The translations under genes and the position numbers were made by a program. Positions 1 through 8,828 of a DNA stretch of 59,081 nucleotides are shown piece after piece. Below the pieces are notes generated by a model. That model ran no database searches, was not told the DNA's origin, and worked only from the letters and a program-made list of their open reading frames with translations. Location of the stretch: positions 197-59,277 of the forward strand of contig DBMI01000062.1 of NCBI GenBank assembly GCA_002298165.1, given 5' to 3'. Position 1 is the stretch's first letter. Each line of letters begins with the position of its first letter. This DNA is from Desulfarculales bacterium UBA702. GTDB lineage: Bacteria > Desulfobacterota > Syntrophobacteria > Syntrophobacterales > Syntrophobacteraceae.

Positions 1-7
1 GAAGCAC

Positions 8-97
8 GCGGGAATGACGCGTTGGGGTAATCCGGATTTGCTGGAGTTCGTTCAAATCTTGTTGTTACGGCAATGAGAAGGCGCTGCGGGAATGACG
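8..97. repeat. Two copies of a 12-nt dispersed repeat downstream of gspD
   Basis: The 12-mer GCGGGAATGACG occurs at 8-19 and again at 86-97. Its exact reverse complement occurs at 21777-21788 and 31210-31221, each time between genes. The rest of 1-206 shows no coding sequence. The region lies beyond the stop codon of gspD. Such CATTCCCGC-type intergenic repeats are common in many bacterial genomes; their role is unknown. Confidence 0.5.
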
Positions 98-206
98 TTC
101 ATCAGGTTCGTGCCATCGAATTTAGCTTAGCATTTTCCGAAAAACTATTTAGGCAACAGCCCCGGAGATCTTGCAATAACCCAATGAAATCCGGCTTTTG
201 AACGTA

Positions 207-2642
207 TTATCTTTGAATCCTCATCTTGAGGTTCCGCATTTTTTCTAGGAATTCCCTCGATGCCTCGCTTCCGCGCTGGTCAATGACATGGGGAGTGATG
301 GCCACTATCAGCTCAGTCTTTTCCAGAGTGCTACCGGTGCTGCTGAACAGTGTCTTTATGATTGGAATGCTCTGAAGGGCTGGAATTCCAGTTCTTTCGT
401 TATTTTCACTGGAATCGAGTATTCCACCAATTATCACAGTCGAACCACTCTGGGCCAGCAGTGTGGTCTTGATATTGCGCTCGACAAAGGTCGGGGCCTG
501 ATTATTTGCGCCGACGGTCGCATTGGGACCGACTCGCCGGATTATCCCTTCGACCTCCAGTCTGACAAGCCCTCCGGCATTTATGTGAGGCGTGACGTTT
601 AGTATAGTTCCCGTTTCCTCGTACTGAATAGTACTGAAAACGCTTGTGGCTGCCAGATCCGTAGTGGTGCCGCCGGTAAACGAACCGGTTGGCACAGGCT
701 GCCGGCCGCCTACCGTAATGGTTGCATCTTTGTTGTCGGTTGCCAGAAGACTCGGGTTGGAAAGAATATTTATATTGGTTTTGGAGGAGAGGAAATTCAG
801 GAAAATGGCAAGGTCCTTGGCAGTGGCGATCCAGGACATGCCCAGCCCAGCACCGGCGACATCCCCGATATTCGGGAAACCGAGGGTCGTGGTTGATGTC
901 GAACCACTGGTAGAAGTCCCGGTCTGTTTGTTGGACAGCCCGCCTAGCGAAAGGCCCAACCCCGTCGGATCGCTGGGGTTGTGCTGAAACCAGTACTTTA
1001 TTCCATATTGAAGATCTTTGTTCAGAGTGATCTCGGCTATCATCACCTCGATTAGAACGGCTCGCGGGAGCAGATCGAGCGTCTCGATGGTCTTCTTTAT
1101 CTTGGCGTAATCCGATGCATTTGCACGAACAACTATCGCGTTGTTCACCTCATCCGCGATTACAGTTACTTCGCCGGTAAAAATCTTTGGTTTGCCGGCA
1201 CCTTGGGCACCAGCCGTACCAGTAGAGCCAACCGCACTGGTCCCGCTCATGCCACGTGAAGCGGACGAACCGTAAGTACTCCCGGCTCCCCCGAAAGTGC
1301 TTCCCGAAGTCGAGCCGGTGGTGCCGGTACCAGTGCTGCTGCTCGATCCTGTTCTGCTTCCAAGACTGGAAGAACCACCAAATGAAGACCCACCAAAAGA
1401 AGATCCGCTGCCGGTACCGAAACCCCCACTGCGGGTCGATGAACTACGTCCCCCGGAGGCGACGACCTGCTGTTCGAGCCTCCTGGTTCCGCCACCGCCA
1501 CCCAGGCCGTAGACAGAATTGAGGATATCGCCTATGTCACGCGCAAGCCCGTTCTGGATAAAGTAGACATAGATCTGTTCGCCCGACTCCACACCCTGTA
1601 CATCAAGTGCATTTATCCATTGCTTCGCGGATTTGAGTAAATCGCTGTTCTGGGCCATCACCAGAACACCGCCGAAACTCTGGAGAGGAATAAAGGCGAT
1701 GTTGTTCTTGATGGCGCTCTCTTTTACCCCGCCGAGCTTGTTCAGCAATGTTTCCATCCCCTGCACCGCATCCTGCGGCGCTATCGATTGCAGCGGGATT
1801 ATCTCCATGCTGACTTCCTGAAGAATATTTATATCTATAGTCTTGAGGAGATTGATGATCGAACGGGCATTTTCAGTTTCTTCGATGAAAATAAGGCTGT
1901 TGGTAAGGGATTCGACGATGACTTTCCTGCCGGCCGACAGGAACGGAGAGGCCAGGTTGGATGCCTGCTTGGCATCCATGTACTTCAGCCGGTAAATCAC
2001 TATTATCGGCCTCACCCCATCTTTTTGGGCCTTTAGAAGCATGGAATCGGCAATGGGCAATCCGGTACCGGTGGTTTTCTGGGATGATTGAATGAAATAC
2101 ATGCCCTTTTTGGGCACGACGCTCACCCCGTTTGCCTCATAAGCCCTTGTAACTATCTGGAGAAGTTCCTGTGGGTTAAATTCCCCTTCGATATACATGC
2201 TGATGCGGCCCTGCAGCCCTTGGTCCAAAACATAGTTGACCTTGAGCTGGTCGCCGAATATCTGGCTCGTCACTTCCGAAATGTCGGCCTTGTCGAAGTT
2301 GAGAACTATTTTCTGCCGCTCAGGTTCGGCCCCGGGCGTGATGCTACTCAGGGCCTCCTGCCCTTCAGGGGATAAGAGGCCGGAAGGCAGTGACCTGCCC
2401 ATTATTGATATAGATTTTTTCTTCTTCTCTTCCTTTTCTTCGCCCTTTTTCTCGTTTAAAGATTGGACAACTTCAACCGGCTGACCCGATTCCTTCTCCA
2501 GTTGAGTGTATTCGCTGAGGGTTCCCAGCGATTTGGCTCCCTGGGATTGCCTGCCGATCGGGGATTTGGGCGGTGTGGCTGTCTGGCACGAGACAAAAAA
2601 TAAAGCCAGCATAATTAAGACGATAGACTGGCGTGTTCTCAT
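207..2642 (-). CDS. gspD: Type II secretion system secretin GspD (lipoprotein)
   Basis: Outer-membrane secretin that forms the exit channel of the type II secretion system. The 811-residue protein starts with a lipoprotein signal peptide ending in FFVSC (Cys19), so it is probably lipidated and may not need a separate pilotin. A charged linker (about 60-80) is followed by N0 (110-185), N1 (213-275), N2 (280-350), N3 (355-525) and the secretin core (about 527-795, with VGGRQPVP and the late STVIIGGILD motif). N3 is split by about 100 residues of nearly pure Gly/Ser/Thr (380-485), longer than the usual N3 loop. A strong ribosome site (AAGGAGG) lies 10 nt upstream of the ATG. It is the last gene of the operon, 283 bp after gspM. 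That gap shows no clear gene, so gspD could have its own promoter. Confidence 0.95.
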   Translation of the reverse strand: MRTRQSIVLIMLALFFVSCQTATPPKSPIGRQSQGAKSLGTLSEYTQLEKESGQPVEVVQSLNEKKGEEKEEKKKKSISIMGRSLPSGLLSPEGQEALSSITPGAEPERQKIVLNFDKADISEVTSQIFGDQLKVNYVLDQGLQGRISMYIEGEFNPQELLQIVTRAYEANGVSVVPKKGMYFIQSSQKTTGTGLPIADSMLLKAQKDGVRPIIVIYRLKYMDAKQASNLASPFLSAGRKVIVESLTNSLIFIEETENARSIINLLKTIDINILQEVSMEIIPLQSIAPQDAVQGMETLLNKLGGVKESAIKNNIAFIPLQSFGGVLVMAQNSDLLKSAKQWINALDVQGVESGEQIYVYFIQNGLARDIGDILNSVYGLGGGGGTRRLEQQVVASGGRSSSTRSGGFGTGSGSSFGGSSFGGSSSLGSRTGSSSSTGTGTTGSTSGSTFGGAGSTYGSSASRGMSGTSAVGSTGTAGAQGAGKPKIFTGEVTVIADEVNNAIVVRANASDYAKIKKTIETLDLLPRAVLIEVMIAEITLNKDLQYGIKYWFQHNPSDPTGLGLSLGGLSNKQTGTSTSGSTSTTTLGFPNIGDVAGAGLGMSWIATAKDLAIFLNFLSSKTNINILSNPSLLATDNKDATITVGGRQPVPTGSFTGGTTTDLAATSVFSTIQYEETGTILNVTPHINAGGLVRLEVEGIIRRVGPNATVGANNQAPTFVERNIKTTLLAQSGSTVIIGGILDSSENNERTGIPALQSIPIIKTLFSSTGSTLEKTELIVAITPHVIDQRGSEASREFLEKMRNLKMRIQR

Positions 2643-2925
2643 ACGAAAGGCCCCTCCTTACTTCGAGAACTTGCTCAACGACCGTAAAACTTCAGCAAAA
2701 TGAAAACTCGTAAGTTACCGGCGGGCGTATATACGGAACCATCATTCGGTCCGGCACTCGGCAACTCCGGGCGATTTCAATTATCTTGGATATGTCTTAT
2801 ACTCGATGCCTTTACTACAGTTCAACACTTATCGCGGCAAGTTGCCGATCAGTGGAATTGCCGATAAATGTATACCTGTTTTGGCCCAAACTAATACCTT
2901 GATTAAAAGAAATGAAGACGGCGGA

Positions 2926-3513
2926 TCAAGTTTTTTCGCCCTTTTCCATCAAGGCCGCGAGAATAACATTTACTACCAGGTCCGGTCCCCTGTTCCGCTG
3001 AATCTTTTGAATGTTAATTTCCTGCACAAGAATCGCGAATTCCGAGTTTCTTACCCGGTCGAGAAAATAGTATAGGCCGTCCACATTTGTCATCAAATTA
3101 AAACGGAGGTGCACTTCGGAATAGAGGCCGTACTCCTTGCTAGCGAGCACCTGGTAGGTTTTTATATCGAGTTTCTGGCCCTCTCCGCCCTTGGACGAGA
3201 GCAGGTCTCCAAGAGAGGCGGCAAGCTGGTAGGGATCGGTCCCGCGAAATAGCCTCTTTTGCATTTCCTTGAGTTCCTGCTCCTGCTTGGCGAGATTCTC
3301 CTTTATCTCTCCGGACTGCTTAAGTTTTTGCTCATATTTATGAATAAGGTCCTGCTGCTGCTTAATCTTCGTCTCGGTTAACTCATTCTGACCTATTACC
3401 GGGTCAAGCCAAACCACCTTCAGTACCAGGAGCGCGACTATGACAATGACACAGGCCATAATCGCCTTCCGCTCTCTCTTTATCTGGGCCATCGAGGGCC
3501 ATTGGATTTTCAT
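2926..3513 (-). CDS. gspM: GspM/PilO-like inner-membrane assembly protein
   Basis: Bitopic inner-membrane protein of 195 residues that should pair with GspL to form the assembly platform. A short cytoplasmic N-terminus is followed by one membrane helix (about 19-36), a coiled coil rich in Lys, Glu and Gln (about 45-90) and a ferredoxin-like periplasmic domain. This is the PilO/GspM plan. Sequence conservation in this family is low, so the call rests on topology and on its place between gspL and gspD. Its start overlaps the gspL stop by 4 nt (ATGA), which implies translational coupling. Confidence 0.75.
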   Translation of the reverse strand: MKIQWPSMAQIKRERKAIMACVIVIVALLVLKVVWLDPVIGQNELTETKIKQQQDLIHKYEQKLKQSGEIKENLAKQEQELKEMQKRLFRGTDPYQLAASLGDLLSSKGGEGQKLDIKTYQVLASKEYGLYSEVHLRFNLMTNVDGLYYFLDRVRNSEFAILVQEINIQKIQRNRGPDLVVNVILAALMEKGEKT

Positions 3514-5063
3514 TGCTGGACCTCCTGCGGAGCGGACATCGGCTCTTCCGGCAATTCCTGGGGCTCGCCTGTATCCCCTTCTGTTTCAGCCGGACCGGCA
3601 GCCTTATCCGAAACCTCGCCTGTTTTCGACGAGACGGCTTTCATTGACGGAGCCAACTTGTCAAGCGGCAGCGCTTCCAGGCTTTTGTTCATTTTTTCCA
3701 TGTCAAGCTGAAGCTGAACGTTGAAACGCTCCATGTCCGAATTGGGATTGCGTGTAACCGGAGAGGCAAATTTTACGTCGGCCAGCCCTTCTGTCTTCGA
3801 GAGTTCAGACAGGTATTTGATAGCCGACTTGCTCTCACCACGAATGATAACCTGCCCCTTCCGCAGAGAAATGTAGTTGATCCATGTATCCTCGGGGGTA
3901 ATCATCGTCAGATATGTCAGAAGCTCGAGCAGGGGATAGCCCTCACGGTTGAACTCGAAAAGGGTCTTCTTGTCTTCCTGGAACTTGGATATTCGGCTCT
4001 GAAGTTCTTCAATCGGCCTCCATTGAAGTTCGAGCTGGCCCAACTGTCTTTTTAATCCTTTGTCGGTCTGGAGCAGCCGTGACGAAGAGCCTACCTGCCA
4101 GAAGGCGAATAAAGCAAACAGAAGAACAAGTCCAAGAAGCGGCCAGGCGATACGGGGCACCTGCCATGGCTTGAGCAGGATTTCATTGTCGAACGTTGGT
4201 ACGTGTTCCTGCTGGAGAAGACCTTTTAACCAGTTGGTAACGAAAGCACCGTCAATGCTTCGCTTGCATACCGGCAGACCCTTTTCGCTCCAATTGCTGC
4301 CATAATCGCCATCGAGACCGCATTCCGCACCCGTGCAAAGCAGGTTGACATGGGGCACAGATCTATCTGAGCAGTCTCCAACCCCCTCTCCCATGCACAG
4401 CAGATTCTCGGTAAAAAGCTTGAGGCTGTCCTGCGAATTTCCTATCAGCATTGAATCCATGAAGGCACCACGATAGAACCGATGTATTTCAAGCTGCGAA
4501 TCGTCTAGAACACGCCCGATTATCTGCAGGGGTTCCTCCGGTTCACCGGGAACCGGGGATGGAATAAAAGTTTCGTATGCCAGGGCGCTGGGCACGACGG
4601 TGAAGAGCTGGAACTGGTGCGCATTAAGCGCCAACTGGAATTTCTCGTATACCGCCCTCTGTATCGAGAATATCGGGACCGAGATGTGGTGGTCCAGCGA
4701 TACCGCGGGGCCGTAAAAGTGGAGCGTGCTGTCCATTTCGTGGAAAATATTTTCCTGCCAATCAAAATTTACCGCTTCCTCGATCTGGTCCTTTAACGAC
4801 AATGGATAATGCTCGCGGTGAACAGAATAGAAGGTGGAAGGAATAAAAAGCATCAACGCGCTTCCTTTCCTCCCTTTAGGCCTCATGTTGAGAAACTGAA
4901 TGTAGTCCAGAACAGACTCGCCGGCGGGAACAGGATATCTCTCCGCCTGCTCGATCTCCCATGAGCGCCATTTACGGGTCGCGCGCACCACTTCTACTGT
5001 TCGCGCTTCCACATAGACTGCGACAAGATTAGTTGGTCTATATCTAATGAAGCCCTTAATCAT
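3510..5063 (-). CDS. gspL: GspL-like type II secretion protein (PilM-PilN fusion plan)
   Basis: The 517-residue protein has an actin-like cytoplasmic domain related to PilM/GspL in roughly residues 1-250. A single membrane helix follows at about 310-330 (PLLGLVLLFALFAFWQVG), then a periplasmic coiled coil and a PilN-like ferredoxin fold (about 390-450, including DTWINYISLRKGQ). The C-terminal 60 residues are rich in Pro, Glu and Ala and probably disordered. GspL recruits the ATPase GspE to the membrane. The gene starts 15 nt after gspK and overlaps gspM by 4 nt. A PilN-type assignment is an alternative, but the prepilin-like GspK neighbour favours type II secretion. Confidence 0.8.
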   Translation of the reverse strand: MIKGFIRYRPTNLVAVYVEARTVEVVRATRKWRSWEIEQAERYPVPAGESVLDYIQFLNMRPKGRKGSALMLFIPSTFYSVHREHYPLSLKDQIEEAVNFDWQENIFHEMDSTLHFYGPAVSLDHHISVPIFSIQRAVYEKFQLALNAHQFQLFTVVPSALAYETFIPSPVPGEPEEPLQIIGRVLDDSQLEIHRFYRGAFMDSMLIGNSQDSLKLFTENLLCMGEGVGDCSDRSVPHVNLLCTGAECGLDGDYGSNWSEKGLPVCKRSIDGAFVTNWLKGLLQQEHVPTFDNEILLKPWQVPRIAWPLLGLVLLFALFAFWQVGSSSRLLQTDKGLKRQLGQLELQWRPIEELQSRISKFQEDKKTLFEFNREGYPLLELLTYLTMITPEDTWINYISLRKGQVIIRGESKSAIKYLSELSKTEGLADVKFASPVTRNPNSDMERFNVQLQLDMEKMNKSLEALPLDKLAPSMKAVSSKTGEVSDKAAGPAETEGDTGEPQELPEEPMSAPQEVQQ

Positions 5064-5077
5064 CTCTTTTACCTCTC

Positions 5078-5992
5078 TTAAAGGACTTTCCTGCTCAAAA
5101 TTTTATAAGAACTCTTTTCCTGAGGGCTGAATCGCACGGTAAGCCAAATGCCGACGGAAGGCGGACCGTTGGAACTCATGCCGAAAGAGATTATCCTGTA
5201 AATTCCACCGAGCCTCCAACTCAATTGCCGGGCCGCAGTTTCCACATCTTCGGTCGGGAGCAAACGTACATTACTCCCGTGAATTGTCAGCATACTGAAA
5301 AGTGAATTCTTGCTCGGAATAAGAAGATCCTTGTAAGCATCTCCAGTTGTATCATCACCAACGCTTCCATACCCGTAGAAAAGCTTCTGAGTCATCCCGG
5401 GTATCAGCAGAAGCTGATCGAGGCTTGTCAATTGCCCATTCAGCGGACCGTAATTCAAACCCAGGCTTTTGTAATAGGGCTTTTCTCCGCCAAGTAGCCT
5501 CGGAGTGTCGTCCTGGTCGACGAAGTCCATGATCAGATCGGTGAGGCGATCCGCCATGCCCTCCTCAGCCCCTGCCCTTTCCAGGATCTCTTTTAGCTGA
5601 GGCTGGCCCACCCTGTTTACATTTACCTTCCGCTCCTCGGGTTCAATTATGACAACCGCCCGCCCCGTGTCGTACTGGACAACTCGCGGTTTTCCGTCAG
5701 GCTGCCAATTTTTATCGAGCGGCTCATCCACATTGAGTGGAGCGGGCTCCCCCATCCTGGCAAGCGCTTCGTAACAACCGCCGGTTGCAAGGTAAAGCGC
5801 CTGCGATTTCCTTATGGCCTGAATACGGTCATCGCCCTGGAACCTGGCCTCAGCGCTTATTTGCAGCGCAAACCACATTATAAGGGCGCAAATCCAGAGA
5901 ACGGCAATCAGGATCACCCCCCCGCGGTCCACCGCCGGGTTAGGCAAAGCAGCCCTGACTGCATCGAAGTATTTTGCGAATCTATCTTTCAT
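5078..5992 (-). CDS. gspK: GspK minor pseudopilin
   Basis: Minor pseudopilin expected to cap the pseudopilus tip with GspI and GspJ. At 304 residues it has the usual GspK size, much larger than the other pseudopilins. The N-terminal hydrophobic segment (about 24-45, GGVILIAVLWICALIMWFAL) follows a basic-lacking leader and lacks the standard Glu5, as is typical for GspK. Residues 120-250 carry the GspK helical domain with VNVNRVGQPQL and FVDQDDTPR and a helix-hairpin-helix-like LDQLLLIPGM. The ATG overlaps the gspJ stop (ATGA). Confidence 0.9.
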   Translation of the reverse strand: MKDRFAKYFDAVRAALPNPAVDRGGVILIAVLWICALIMWFALQISAEARFQGDDRIQAIRKSQALYLATGGCYEALARMGEPAPLNVDEPLDKNWQPDGKPRVVQYDTGRAVVIIEPEERKVNVNRVGQPQLKEILERAGAEEGMADRLTDLIMDFVDQDDTPRLLGGEKPYYKSLGLNYGPLNGQLTSLDQLLLIPGMTQKLFYGYGSVGDDTTGDAYKDLLIPSKNSLFSMLTIHGSNVRLLPTEDVETAARQLSWRLGGIYRIISFGMSSNGPPSVGIWLTVRFSPQEKSSYKILSRKVL

Positions 5993-6690
5993 CGTGTCCC
6001 CATAGTCCCGGTCGAAAGCTTCGGTTTGATCTCGATCGAGAATGGAGAGTTAACTGAAAAAGCCTGCGAAAATTCACCGGAATCCGGCGTTTTCCATCTC
6101 ATTATAACTGAAAGTGGAAACTCGTCCTTTTGGTCCCACTTGTCGGAATATTGGGAATTACCCTCGCCGGAGTAGGATAGTTCGAAATCCGCCAGTTCGA
6201 CTGCATAAAAGCGGATACTCGACCTGGCATCGGTCGAGATACCCATTTTTACGAAGTCTTTGATCGTTTCGGGCTCATATGGGTTAAGTGGAATTTCCGC
6301 GTAATAAACTGCTTTGGTTGTCGGATTGTAAACATAGCGCGCTATAACGGGAACACCGCCTGAAATAGCCTTAACCGAGTGAGACGTTGCAAATGAAAGG
6401 GATTGCCCCTGTCCGGAAAAGAAGGGGTGAGCACCTTCCTCGAATTTGATAGGTGTAGGATCAAACTCGGCAAGCTGGCGTTTCAGCAGGTCCGCAACAG
6501 CAGCACTCAAATCGGGCTTGTGGTCCTGTGTTTCTTCCCACGCCCTGAGCGCAAAAGAGAGGCAGGCCGAGAGGATAACCATGACGAGGGCGGAAATGGC
6601 CGTCGCCAGGAGAACCTCGATTAGCGTAAATCCTTCTCTTTCCCGAAGCGGCCCGGAAAATTTCATTTTATATTTCGATTTGTATTCCAT
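5989..6690 (-). CDS. gspJ: GspJ minor pseudopilin
   Basis: Prepilin-type protein of 233 residues with the peptidase site G-FTLIEVLLA (Phe at about 21, Glu+5 present) and one hydrophobic helix. The C-terminal domain is beta-rich, as in GspJ. It is placed between gspI and gspK, where GspJ is normally found. It should be processed and N-methylated by a GspO/PilD peptidase, which is not encoded in this window. The 64-nt gap from gspI is the largest among the pseudopilin genes. Confidence 0.88.
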   Translation of the reverse strand: MEYKSKYKMKFSGPLREREGFTLIEVLLATAISALVMVILSACLSFALRAWEETQDHKPDLSAAVADLLKRQLAEFDPTPIKFEEGAHPFFSGQGQSLSFATSHSVKAISGGVPVIARYVYNPTTKAVYYAEIPLNPYEPETIKDFVKMGISTDARSSIRFYAVELADFELSYSGEGNSQYSDKWDQKDEFPLSVIMRWKTPDSGEFSQAFSVNSPFSIEIKPKLSTGTMGTR

Positions 6691-6754
6691 CTACTTTCAA
6701 CCGCCAATAACGCGGGGTTCCGATGTACAAAAAATGCAAAGCTGCCGCCGTCGA

Positions 6755-7165
6755 TCAACTCGGCGGCACCACCACACTGAATTCAAGGTGACTGCCCCTG
6801 TAATCAAGCATTACCCTGTAAAGATCGCCCTTGTTCCCGGCCCTGTTTTCACTGAGCGGGACAGGGACCGATCGGACAGCGACAACCGGAGAACCTTTTC
6901 GGTCGCCAAAGGTAATCGCCCCGTCCCCTATTCTCTTTGGATCGTCAAGAATCGCCTGTGCGGCAGTCTCGAGAATGGGCTGTACCTGGCGTTTGTCCTT
7001 GAGCCGGAACCTGTACTGCATGGACATTGAAATGAGTCCCATTACCCCGCCGACAACAACCGTTCCTATAATCAGGGCGACCAGGATCTCCAAAAGAGTA
7101 AACCCGCGGCTGCCGTTCTTCCCAAAAACCCCTGTTCTTCTCATGGTTTCGGACAGTTTGATCAT
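6755..7165 (-). CDS. gspI: GspI minor pseudopilin
   Basis: Prepilin-like protein of 136 residues with a basic leader, the cleavage motif SRG-FTLLEILVALIIG and a small C-terminal domain. In GspI-type pseudopilins this protein starts the tip complex with GspJ and GspK. Its ATG overlaps the TGA of gspH (TGATG), so translation is probably coupled. The call relies on the prepilin signature plus gene order. Confidence 0.85.
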   Translation of the reverse strand: MIKLSETMRRTGVFGKNGSRGFTLLEILVALIIGTVVVGGVMGLISMSMQYRFRLKDKRQVQPILETAAQAILDDPKRIGDGAITFGDRKGSPVVAVRSVPVPLSENRAGNKGDLYRVMLDYRGSHLEFSVVVPPS

Positions 7166-7632
7166 CAGGTCTGCAACCTCGCAACCCCAACGGTGCCGAA
7201 AAGCGGGTTGATGGATACCCGGTAGGTTCTCTTGTGATCGAAAGTCAGGTCGAAGCTGTTTCCCACCATGCTGCCGTCCGGGTAGAAAGTGACTAAAAAA
7301 TCCCCTGTTTCAGGGTCCTTCTCAAGACGTTCCGAAAAAATTTCGACATTTTCCGGTATAGGCCTGCTCGCGGGCTTGGTGAGATCGTAGACCCGATCGG
7401 CGCTGTTTATCCTAAAGGCGACCGGCTGTCCGGAGTTTACGGCAATCATGCGCGATCGCCTTATGGTATCGACAAACTCCTGGAGAAATTCGCCGTCCTC
7501 GAGCCTCTTCCAGCCGGTCCCTACCCTGGGCATGACAAGGGCAACCGAGACAGAAATGATAAGCACCACCACTATCATTTCGATCAGGGTGAATCCCCCG
7601 CGCCTTCTATGTTCTCTAGAATTTGATGTCAT
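7165..7632 (-). CDS. gspH: GspH pseudopilin
   Basis: A 155-residue pseudopilin with leader RRRGG-FTLIEMIVVVLIIS and a C-terminal beta domain of GspH/FimT type (DLTFDHKRTYRVSINPLFG). It overlaps the 3' end of gspF by 17 nt. Normally the major pseudopilin gspG lies between gspF and gspH; here it is absent. This protein lacks the compact about 140-residue GspG architecture with its calcium-binding C-terminus, so it is unlikely to be the major subunit. Confidence 0.85.
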   Translation of the reverse strand: MTSNSREHRRRGGFTLIEMIVVVLIISVSVALVMPRVGTGWKRLEDGEFLQEFVDTIRRSRMIAVNSGQPVAFRINSADRVYDLTKPASRPIPENVEIFSERLEKDPETGDFLVTFYPDGSMVGNSFDLTFDHKRTYRVSINPLFGTVGVARLQT

Positions 7633-8803
7633 TTATTCCAAATATCGCCGTAAACATGCTCATCACCATAAGGGCGATAATCGCGCCTGTGGTCATGATA
7701 ACAACCGGCTCCATCAGAGCCATGATACGCTGCAAAGTCCGCTGCAACTCTTTTTCGAAGTACTCGGACAGCCCCAGAAGCCCCGGCCCCAGATTACCCT
7801 GCTCCTCGGAAATGCGGAGCATGGTTCCCATTCGCGCGGGGAATTCGGAGTGAGCCCTGAAGAAGTTGCTCATCGAGCGCCCAACTTTTATTTCCTGGTA
7901 AAGCGGAGCGAGCTTTTCCTTGAGCATCACATTCATTATGAGTTCCTGCCCGAGGCTAAGCGCGCGCAGCAGCGGCACGCCCGCTTCGATCATCGTACCA
8001 AGGGTGCGGCAGAACCTGGTTAATTCGCTATGCAAAATTATGTACCGGCTGATCGGGAATCTGAACAGAAGCTTATCGGCCGCCATTCTCGCGCCGGGCT
8101 GCCTCATCAAATACTTTCCGCCCCAGAAAATAACCGCCAGCATAAAGGGCAGCGTCCAGCCGTAGTCTCTCAGCCAGTTGCCCACCTGGAGCATCACTTC
8201 TGTTACAAAGGGCACCTTCTGGTTGAGATCGTGAAAAATTTGCGCGAACTTCGGAATGACATAGACCAGCAGTATAACCATGGAGACCATGCTGGTCCCC
8301 AGCAGGATGATCGGGTAGATCATCGATGAGATGAGTGCCTGCCGGAAGGCTCGTCGCTGCTCCATGTACTGTGCGAGTCGCTTGAGTATAGGTCCGAGGG
8401 TTCCACTGGCCTCTCCCGCCCTCACCATGTGGTCGGCGAGGGTACCGAAAACGTCACGGTATTTGCCTATGGCACCCGATAAGTCGCTTCCACCCTGCAC
8501 TTCTTCGAGGAGATCCTTGACCAGGCGCTGAAATTTCTTATGGGTCTGATTTGTGCTGATAAGCCCCAAGGCGCGATCGACCGGGAGTCCGGCACTCAGC
8601 AGGTCCGAGAGATCGAAGAAGAACCGTATGATGTGTTCTTCGGGAATATTGCGTCTCTGCTGTCCCCTGACTGCCTTTATCTTTATAGGAAAGAGTCTGC
8701 CCGATTTGAGCTTGCGCGCGGCATCGGTCTCCGAGAGTGCGTCAAGAACCCCCTTGTGAATTTCACCCTGCGCATCGCGGGCATGATACTGGTAGTAGCT
8801 CAT
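7616..8803 (-). CDS. gspF: GspF type II secretion platform protein
   Basis: Polytopic inner-membrane protein of 395 residues at the base of the pseudopilus, contacting GspE and GspL. It contains the two repeated T2SSF domains (about 70-190 and 270-390), each with a helical cytoplasmic part, and membrane helices near 170-190, 220-240 and 365-390. Conserved features include FFFDLSDLLSAGLPVDRAL, FCRTLGTMIEAGVPLLRAL and the C-terminal MEPVVIMTTGAIIALMVM. Full length. It lies 25 nt after gspE and overlaps gspH. Confidence 0.95.
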   Translation of the reverse strand: MSYYQYHARDAQGEIHKGVLDALSETDAARKLKSGRLFPIKIKAVRGQQRRNIPEEHIIRFFFDLSDLLSAGLPVDRALGLISTNQTHKKFQRLVKDLLEEVQGGSDLSGAIGKYRDVFGTLADHMVRAGEASGTLGPILKRLAQYMEQRRAFRQALISSMIYPIILLGTSMVSMVILLVYVIPKFAQIFHDLNQKVPFVTEVMLQVGNWLRDYGWTLPFMLAVIFWGGKYLMRQPGARMAADKLLFRFPISRYIILHSELTRFCRTLGTMIEAGVPLLRALSLGQELIMNVMLKEKLAPLYQEIKVGRSMSNFFRAHSEFPARMGTMLRISEEQGNLGPGLLGLSEYFEKELQRTLQRIMALMEPVVIMTTGAIIALMVMSMFTAIFGINDIKF

Positions 8804-8828
8804 ATGAAAATCATTCCACTGAAATCAT

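Noticed and set aside
1247..1522. Several frames on both strands inside the gspD Gly/Ser-rich part
   Set aside because: They are shadows produced by low-complexity sequence within gspD.
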